Of a DNA stretch of 64,000 nucleotides, positions 57,981-64,000 are shown one piece after another. Position 1 is the first letter of the stretch; each line of letters opens with the position of its first letter. Origin of the DNA: Mycobacterium sp. WUMAC-067 (lineage in GTDB: Bacteria; Actinomycetota; Actinomycetes; Mycobacteriales; Mycobacteriaceae); NCBI RefSeq assembly GCF_020217485.1, contig NZ_JAEKMI010000028.1, positions 1-64,000 on the forward strand. The letters are read 5' to 3'. Position numbers and translations under genes: made by a program. Under the pieces are notes generated by a model that saw only the letters and a program-made list of their open reading frames with translations, was not told the DNA's origin and ran no database searches.

Positions 57981-59820
57981 CACCGGCATGCTCACAGTTC
58001 AGCCCGTCAATCCGCGGGTCGACACGCGCGTTGACGGCGACGTCGTCAGCCGGTTCGCCACGTGCTGCCGCGCGCTGGGCATCGTCGTCTACCAGCGCCA
58101 GCGGCCGGCCGACCTGGCCGCGGCTCGCTCGGGTTTCACCGCGCTGACGCGCATCGCCCACGACCAATGCGACGCGTGGACGGGACTGGCGGCCGCCGGG
58201 GATGCGTCGCTGCGAGTGCTCGAGGCGGTGTCGCGCACCGCGGCCACCGCGGGCGTGCTGCAGCGCCAGGTCGATCTGGCGCCCGACTCGCTGGGCTTCC
58301 GCTACGACACCGGACTGTATCTACAGTTTCGCGCCACCACTCCCGACGACTTCCACCTCGCCTACGCGGCGTCGCTCGCCACGGCGGGACGGTTTGCTGA
58401 CGCCGACGCCATCGTCGCCGGCCTGAGTGCCGAGCGCCCGAACTGGCGTGAGGCCCGCTGGGTGTCCGTCGTCATCAACTACCGCGCCGAGCGCTGGTCG
58501 GACGTCGTCAAGCTGCTGACCCCGATCGTCAACGACACGGATCTCGACGAGGCGTTCTCGCACGCGGCCAAAATCGCCCTCGGCACCGCGCTGGCCCGGC
58601 TGGGCATGTTCGCCCCGGCGCTGTCCTATCTGGAGGAGCCCGACGGACCGGTCGCGGTGGCGGCCGTCGATGGCGCGCTGGCCAAAGCGCTGGTGCTGCG
58701 CGCGCACGTCGACGAGGACTCGGCGAGCGAAGTGCTGCAGGACCTCTATGCGGCCCACCCCGAGAACGAACAGGTCGAACAGGCCCTGACCGACACCAGT
58801 TTCGGCATCGTGACCACGACGGCGGCCCGCATCGAGGCCCGCACCGATCCGTGGAACCCCGAAACCGAGCCCAGCGCCGAGGATTTCGTCGATCCCGCCG
58901 CCCACGAACGCAAGGCCGTGCTGCTGCACGAGGCGGAACGTCAGCTCGCCGAATTCATCGGCCTCGAAGAGGTCAAGAACCAGGTGTCGCGGCTGAAGAG
59001 CTCGGTCGCCATGGAGCTGGTCCGCAAGCAGCGCGGACTCGCGGTCGCGCAGCGCGCCCACCACCTGGTCTTCGCCGGCCCACCCGGAACCGGTAAGACC
59101 ACCATCGCCCGCGTGGTCGCAAAAATCTATTGCGGCCTTGGGCTTTTGAAGCGGGAGAACATCCGCGAGGTGCACCGCGCCGACCTCATCGGCCAGCACA
59201 TCGGCGAGACAGAGGCCAAGACCAACGCGATCATCGACAGCGCGCTCGACGGCGTGCTGTTCCTCGACGAGGCCTACGCACTGGTCGCCACCGGCGCCAA
59301 GAACGACTTCGGGCTGGTGGCCATCGACACACTGCTGGCGCGGATGGAGAACGACCGCGACCGCCTGGTGGTCATCATCGCCGGGTACCGCGCCGACCTG
59401 GACAAATTCCTGGACACCAACGAGGGCCTGCGTTCCCGGTTCACCCGCAACATCGACTTCCCTTCCTACGCACCGTCGGAACTGGTCGAGATCGCGAACA
59501 AGATGGCCGAGCAGCGCGACAGCATCTTCGAAAGGGCCGCGCTCGACCACATGGAGGAGCTGTTCACGAACTTGGCGACCGACTCGACCCCCGACGCCAA
59601 CGGAATCTCACGACGCAACTTGGACATCGCCGGTAACGGTCGATTCGTCCGAAACATCGTCGAACGCTCCGAAGAAGAACGAGAGTTCCGGCTCGACCAT
59701 TCGGAACACGCCGGAACCGGCGAATTCAGTGACGAGGAATTGATGACGATCACCGACGACGACGTCGCAAGGTCGGTTGAGCCGCTGCTGCGCGGCCTCG
59801 GGCTGTCGGTGCCGGCATGA
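57967..59820 (+). CDS. eccA3: ESX-3 type VII secretion AAA+ ATPase EccA3
   Basis: A 617-residue cytosolic AAA+ ATPase of the CbxX/CfqX group that helps handle ESX-3 substrates. An N-terminal TPR-like domain (about residues 1-280) is followed by the ATPase domain with Walker A GPPGTGKT at residues 371-378, Walker B GVLFLDEAYA at about residue 430 and an Arg-finger region NEGLRSRFTRNIDF. The GTG at 57967 is the only good start before the conserved PVNPRVDTRVDGDVVSRF. Zur and IdeR boxes upstream imply control by zinc and iron. It overlaps eccB3 (ATGA). Confidence 0.96.
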   Translation: MEHGDTGMLTVQPVNPRVDTRVDGDVVSRFATCCRALGIVVYQRQRPADLAAARSGFTALTRIAHDQCDAWTGLAAAGDASLRVLEAVSRTAATAGVLQRQVDLAPDSLGFRYDTGLYLQFRATTPDDFHLAYAASLATAGRFADADAIVAGLSAERPNWREARWVSVVINYRAERWSDVVKLLTPIVNDTDLDEAFSHAAKIALGTALARLGMFAPALSYLEEPDGPVAVAAVDGALAKALVLRAHVDEDSASEVLQDLYAAHPENEQVEQALTDTSFGIVTTTAARIEARTDPWNPETEPSAEDFVDPAAHERKAVLLHEAERQLAEFIGLEEVKNQVSRLKSSVAMELVRKQRGLAVAQRAHHLVFAGPPGTGKTTIARVVAKIYCGLGLLKRENIREVHRADLIGQHIGETEAKTNAIIDSALDGVLFLDEAYALVATGAKNDFGLVAIDTLLARMENDRDRLVVIIAGYRADLDKFLDTNEGLRSRFTRNIDFPSYAPSELVEIANKMAEQRDSIFERAALDHMEELFTNLATDSTPDANGISRRNLDIAGNGRFVRNIVERSEEEREFRLDHSEHAGTGEFSDEELMTITDDDVARSVEPLLRGLGLSVPA

Positions 59821-61436
59821 CGTCCAACCATCAACCCGACGAACGCCGTTCGTTCACCTCTCGCACCCCGGTCAACGACAACCCCGACCAGGTCGAGTAC
59901 CGCCGCGGCTTCGTCACCCGGCATCAGGTCAGCGGCTGGCGATTCGTGATGCGCCGGATCGCCTCCGGTATTGCGTTGCACGACACCAGGATGCTCGTCG
60001 ACCCCCTGCGCACCCAGTCGCGCGCGGTGGCGATGGGCGCCGTCCTTCTGATCACCGGCCTGGCCGGTTGCTTCGTGTTCTCGCTCATCCGGCCCAGCGG
60101 GACGGCGGGCACCAACGCCGTGCTCGCCGACCGGTCAACCGCCGCGCTGTATGTCCGTGTCGGTGAGGACCTGCATCCGGTGCTCAACCTGACCTCGGCG
60201 CGGCTGATCACGGGCCGGCCGGTGGACCCCACCATGGTGAAAAGCAGTGAGCTGGACCGGTTTCCGCGCGGCAACCTGATCGGCATCCCCGGCGCGCCGG
60301 AACGGATGGTGCAAAACCCGTCGGCCGACGCGAACTGGACGGTGTGCGACGCGGTCAGCGAGCCCGGCGGGCACGCCGCCCACAGCACCGGCGTCACGGT
60401 GATCGCGGGCCGGCCCGACAGCAGCGGCGCCCGCGCCGCCACGCTCGCGCCGCGCCAGGCACTGCTCGCCGAGCGCGACGGCACCACCTGGTTGCTGTGG
60501 GAGGGCAAGCGCAGTCAAATCAACCTGACCGACCATGCGATCACCAACGCACTTGGCTTGGGACAGGGCAACTCTGACATCCCCGCGCCCCGCCCCATCG
60601 CCCTGGGCCTGTTCAACGCGATACCCGAGGCGCCGTCGTTGACCGCGCCCGGCATCCCGAACGCCGGTGCGCCGGCGCCCTTTACCACCACCGCACCGAT
60701 CGGCGCGGTGGTGGTGTCCTACACCCTGGATCAGAGCTCCTCGGGTGCGCCGCGCTACTACGCGGTGCTGCCCGACGGCCTGCAGCAGATCTCGCCGGTG
60801 CTCGCCGCGATCCTGCGCAACACGAATTCCTATGGGCTGGACCAACCCCCGCGGCTGGGCGCCGATGCGGTGGCCAAGCTGCCGGTGTCGCGGATGCTGG
60901 ACACCACGCGGTACCCGGACCAGCAGGTGGGCCTGGTGGACGCCGCCAAATCGCCGGTCTCGTGCGCGTATTGGAGCAAGCCCGCCGGTGCCGCCAGCAG
61001 CTCGGTGAACCTGCTGTCCGGCTCGGCCCTGCCGGTGGCCGAATCGATACGCACCGTCGACCTGGTGGGCGGCGGCGCGCCGACCACCGCCGCCCGCGTC
61101 GCCCTGGCGCCGGGATACGGATACTTCACCCAGACCGTCGGCGGCGGGCCGAACTCGCCGGGCGCCGGGTCGCTGTTCTGGGTCTCTGACACCGGTGTCC
61201 GCTACGGCATCGACAACGAGGCGGAGCACCCGGCCGCCGGGCAGGGCAAAACCGTTGAGGCCCTTGGCCTTACCGGGCCGCCGGTCCCCATTCCGTGGTC
61301 GATGTTGTCGCTGTTCGCGAGCGGCCCGACGTTATCGCGCGCCGACGCGCTGCTGGCACACGACGGGCTGACGCCCGACCAGAAGCCCGGCCGCGTCACC
61401 GCTGCTGCTAGGGAAGCCGAGGGAGCCCCCCGATGA
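59817..61436 (+). CDS. eccB3: ESX-3 type VII secretion membrane protein EccB3
   Basis: A 539-residue core component of the ESX-3 membrane complex. A short cytosolic start (EYRRGFVTRHQVSGWRFVMRRIASGIALHDTRML) is followed by one transmembrane helix (about residues 71-91, GAVLLITGLAGCFVFSLI). The large periplasmic part has EccB repeats and Cys pairs (NWTVCDAV, SPVSCAYW). The ATG overlaps the eccA3 stop and the stop overlaps the eccC3 start, so all three are coupled. Confidence 0.96.
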   Translation: MTSNHQPDERRSFTSRTPVNDNPDQVEYRRGFVTRHQVSGWRFVMRRIASGIALHDTRMLVDPLRTQSRAVAMGAVLLITGLAGCFVFSLIRPSGTAGTNAVLADRSTAALYVRVGEDLHPVLNLTSARLITGRPVDPTMVKSSELDRFPRGNLIGIPGAPERMVQNPSADANWTVCDAVSEPGGHAAHSTGVTVIAGRPDSSGARAATLAPRQALLAERDGTTWLLWEGKRSQINLTDHAITNALGLGQGNSDIPAPRPIALGLFNAIPEAPSLTAPGIPNAGAPAPFTTTAPIGAVVVSYTLDQSSSGAPRYYAVLPDGLQQISPVLAAILRNTNSYGLDQPPRLGADAVAKLPVSRMLDTTRYPDQQVGLVDAAKSPVSCAYWSKPAGAASSSVNLLSGSALPVAESIRTVDLVGGGAPTTAARVALAPGYGYFTQTVGGGPNSPGAGSLFWVSDTGVRYGIDNEAEHPAAGQGKTVEALGLTGPPVPIPWSMLSLFASGPTLSRADALLAHDGLTPDQKPGRVTAAAREAEGAPR

Positions 61437-64000
61437 GCCGACTGATCTTCGAAGCGCGCCGCCGGCTGGCGCCGCCGGTGACCCGCAAGGGCACCATCGC
61501 CATCGAGGCGCCGCCCGAGTTGCCCCGGGTGATTCCGCCGTCGTTCCTGCGCCGGGCGATGCCGTACGTGCTGGTGATCCTGATCGTCGGCATGATCGTC
61601 GCCCTGTTCGCGACCGGGATGCGGTTGATCTCCCCGCAGACCCTGTTCTTCCCGTTCGTGCTGTTGCTCGCCGCGACGGCGATGTACCGCGGCAACGACA
61701 ACAAGACGCGCACCGAGGAGGTCGACGCCGAGCGCGCCGACTACCTGCGCTACCTGTCTGTGGTCCGGGACAACATCCGTACCCAGGCCGCCGCGCAGCG
61801 CGCCGCCGCGCAGTGGTCCCACCCGGAACCCGCGGCGCTGGCCGCCGTGCCCGGAACGCGCCGTCAGTGGGAGCGCGACCCGCACGATCCCGACTTCCTG
61901 GTGCTGCGGGCCGGGCGGCACCACGTGCCCCTGGCGACCGCGCTGCGGGTCAACGACACCGCGGACGAGATCGACCTGGAGCCGGTGTCGCACAGCGCAT
62001 TACGCAGCCTGCTCGAGACCCACCGCACGGTGCGTGACGTGCCGACCGGAATCGACCTGGCCAAGGTCTCGAGGATCACCGTGCTCGGCCCCGAAGACCA
62101 GGCGCGCTCGGCGATGCGGGCCTGGGTCGCTCAGGCGGTCACCTGGCACGACCCGACGGTGCTCGGGGTCGCGCTGGTCACTCCCGATCTCGAGGGAGCG
62201 GACTGGTCGTGGCTGAAGTGGCTGCCGCACATCGACATTCCCGGTGAGCTCGACGGCGTCGGGCCGGCCCGCTTCATGGCCACCAACGCCGACGAACTGG
62301 TCGTCAAGCTGGGGTCCGCGCTCGTCGACCGCCCGGCGTTCACCGGCGAACCCGCCGACGCGCTGCGGCACCTGCTGATCGTCGTCGACGACCCGGACTA
62401 CGACCTGAACGCCTCGACCCTGGCGATGGGCCGGGCGGGTGTCACCGTGGTGCACCGCGGCGCCACCGCCCCGCACCGCGAGCAGTATTCGGACCCGGAG
62501 AAGCCGATCCTGCGCATCAGCGTCGGCGGCCGAGGCTGCTCCCTCGAGCGCTGGCAGACCGGCGGCTGGCAGCCCTACATCGACGACGCCGACCAGCTGG
62601 GCGCCGACGAGGCCGCCCACCTGGCGCGCCAGCTGTCGCGGTGGGACTCCAACCCGTCCCACACGGGGTTGCGCTCGGCGGCCACCCGCGGCGCCACGTT
62701 CACCACGATGCTGGGCATCTCGGACGCGTCGCAACTGGATGTGCCGACGCTGTGGGCGCCCCGGCGCCGCGAGGACGAGCTGCGCGTCCCGATCGGGGTC
62801 ACCGCCACCGGTGAGCCGCTGATGTTCGACCTCAAGGACGAGGCCGAGGGCGGGATGGGCCCGCACGGTCTGATGATCGGTATGACGGGGTCGGGTAAGT
62901 CCCAGACCCTGATGTCGATCCTGTTGTCGCTGTTGACGACTCACTCGGCGGACCGGTTGATCGTCATCTACGCCGACTTCAAGGGTGAGGCCGGGGCCGA
63001 CAGCTTCCGCCATTTCCCGCAGGTTGTCGCGGTGATCTCCAACATGGCCGAAAAGAAGTCGCTGGCCGACCGGTTCGCCGACACGCTGCGCGGCGAGGTG
63101 GCCCGCCGGGAGACGCTGCTGCGTGAGGCCGGCCGCCGGGTGCAGGGCAGCGCCTTCAACTCGGTGGTCGAGTACGAGAACGCCATCGCGGCGGGGCACG
63201 ACCTGGCGCCGATCCCGACGCTGTTCGTGGTGGCCGACGAGTTCACGTTGATGCTGGCGGACCACCCGGAGTACGCGGAGCTGTTCGATTACGTTGCCCG
63301 CAAAGGCCGTTCGTTCCGCATCCACATCCTGTTCGCGTCGCAGACGCTGGATGTCGGAAAGATCAAGGACATCGACAAGAACACCTCCTACCGCATCGGG
63401 TTGAAGGTGGCCAGCCCCAGCGTGTCCCGCCAGATCATCGGCGTGGAGGACGCCTATCACATCGAATCCGGCAAGGAGCACAAGGGCGTGGGCTTCTTGG
63501 TGCCCGCGCCGGGCGCGACCCCGATCAAGTTTCGCAGCACCTATGTCGACGGCATCTACGATCCGCCGCAGAAGGCCAAATCGCTGGTGGTGCCGTCCAT
63601 CCCGGAGCCCAAGGTGTTCACCGCCGGGCGGGTCGAGCCCGATCAGGACACCGTGATCACCAGCCCCGACGAGGTCGAACTGACCGGGCCGCCGCGCAAG
63701 CTCATCGCCACCATCGGCGACCAGCTGGCCGGTTACGGTCCGCGCGCGCCGAAGTTGTGGCTGCCGCCGCTGGACGAGCCGATCCCGGTGACCGCGATGC
63801 TGGCCCGGGCCGGCGTGCCGCCGCGGCAGTGGCGGTGGCCGCTGGGCGAGATCGACAAGCCGTTCGAGATGCGCCGCGACCCGCTGATCTTCGATGCCGC
63901 GTCGTCGGCCGGAAACATGGTCATCCACGGTGGCCCCAAGTCGGGGAAGTCGACTGCGCTGCAGACGTTTATGTTGTCGGCGGCCAGCCTGCACTCGCCG
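61433..64000 (+). CDS. eccC3: ESX-3 type VII secretion FtsK/SpoIIIE ATPase EccC3 (partial, runs off the right edge)
   Basis: The first 856 residues of the motor ATPase of ESX-3. Two transmembrane helices near residues 42-85 are followed by a DUF domain and the first ATPase with Walker A GMTGSGKSQT at about residue 483 and the Walker B-like VVADEFT. ATPase 2 begins with GGPKSGKSTA at about residue 833. The third ATPase would lie beyond 64000. It overlaps the eccB3 stop by ATGA. pe5, ppe4, esxG, esxH and espG3 are expected next, but are outside the window. Confidence 0.96.
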   Translation, partial: MSRLIFEARRRLAPPVTRKGTIAIEAPPELPRVIPPSFLRRAMPYVLVILIVGMIVALFATGMRLISPQTLFFPFVLLLAATAMYRGNDNKTRTEEVDAERADYLRYLSVVRDNIRTQAAAQRAAAQWSHPEPAALAAVPGTRRQWERDPHDPDFLVLRAGRHHVPLATALRVNDTADEIDLEPVSHSALRSLLETHRTVRDVPTGIDLAKVSRITVLGPEDQARSAMRAWVAQAVTWHDPTVLGVALVTPDLEGADWSWLKWLPHIDIPGELDGVGPARFMATNADELVVKLGSALVDRPAFTGEPADALRHLLIVVDDPDYDLNASTLAMGRAGVTVVHRGATAPHREQYSDPEKPILRISVGGRGCSLERWQTGGWQPYIDDADQLGADEAAHLARQLSRWDSNPSHTGLRSAATRGATFTTMLGISDASQLDVPTLWAPRRREDELRVPIGVTATGEPLMFDLKDEAEGGMGPHGLMIGMTGSGKSQTLMSILLSLLTTHSADRLIVIYADFKGEAGADSFRHFPQVVAVISNMAEKKSLADRFADTLRGEVARRETLLREAGRRVQGSAFNSVVEYENAIAAGHDLAPIPTLFVVADEFTLMLADHPEYAELFDYVARKGRSFRIHILFASQTLDVGKIKDIDKNTSYRIGLKVASPSVSRQIIGVEDAYHIESGKEHKGVGFLVPAPGATPIKFRSTYVDGIYDPPQKAKSLVVPSIPEPKVFTAGRVEPDQDTVITSPDEVELTGPPRKLIATIGDQLAGYGPRAPKLWLPPLDEPIPVTAMLARAGVPPRQWRWPLGEIDKPFEMRRDPLIFDAASSAGNMVIHGGPKSGKSTALQTFMLSAASLHSP

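Noticed and set aside
62000..63994. Long minus-strand frame opposite eccC3
   Set aside because: Antisense to clear EccC3 motifs, with no start signal or recognisable domain.
1..64000. Mobile elements, CRISPR arrays, tRNA or rRNA genes
   Set aside because: No transposase or integrase protein, no regularly spaced repeats and no cloverleaf or rRNA sequence were recognised by reading.

Overview
The window is high-GC actinobacterial DNA from a slow-growing Mycobacterium, most like a member of the M. avium complex. Gene content and order follow the M. tuberculosis stretch Rv0235c-Rv0284 (aftD, lpqI, htdX-fabG4-fadA2-fadE5, sdh1, hsp20, nirBD, narK3, narU, fadD2, fadE6, a PPE gene, ESX-3). Several M. 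tuberculosis genes are absent from their usual places (cobU/cobQ1, oplA, a PE partner for the PPE gene) and several extra cassettes are present. Ortholog names are assigned by recognising proteins and synteny, not by a search.

Left part (1-20 kb): a gene-poor edge, an orphan sulfonate/nitrate-type binding lipoprotein, a lipase-maturation-factor-like membrane protein, the arabinosyltransferase AftD, two tandem DUF2613 microproteins, LpqI, a TetR regulator, a CLC channel gene broken by a late stop codon, and the fatty-acid genes htdX-fabG4 / fadA2 / fadE5. fabG4-fadA2 and fadE5 share a TTAC-N6-GTAA inverted repeat. A VOC/MarR pair with two mirror-image operators sits between fadA2 and fadE5.

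Middle part (20-41 kb): the succinate dehydrogenase 1 operon with a small extra ORF, an ICL/PEP-mutase-type enzyme, Acr2/Hsp20 with a stress promoter, and a nitrite/nitrate block (nirB-nirD, a sirohydrochlorin chelatase-like protein, a HemD-winged-helix regulator, narK3 and narU). PxpB/PxpC-like proteins, an iron-type binding lipoprotein, a stand-alone LigD-type polymerase domain and FadD2 follow.

Right part (41-64 kb): a small DNA-binding-like protein next to a repeat-rich intergenic region, a secreted Gly/His/Trp-rich protein, FadE6, a hydrolase-TetR / glyoxalase locus, a PapA-type acyltransferase pair not in the M. tuberculosis order, and an MpaB-like protein. The zinc-responsive section follows: a PPE gene, Cys-poor ribosomal proteins L28-L33-S18 with a coupled Cys-rich protein, a frameshifted CobW/Mrf-like gene, and the start of ESX-3 (eccA3-eccB3-eccC3, the last running off the window). 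Four Zur-like boxes and one IdeR-like box mark this block as metal-starvation regulated.

No tRNA, rRNA, CRISPR array, insertion sequence or phage was seen.
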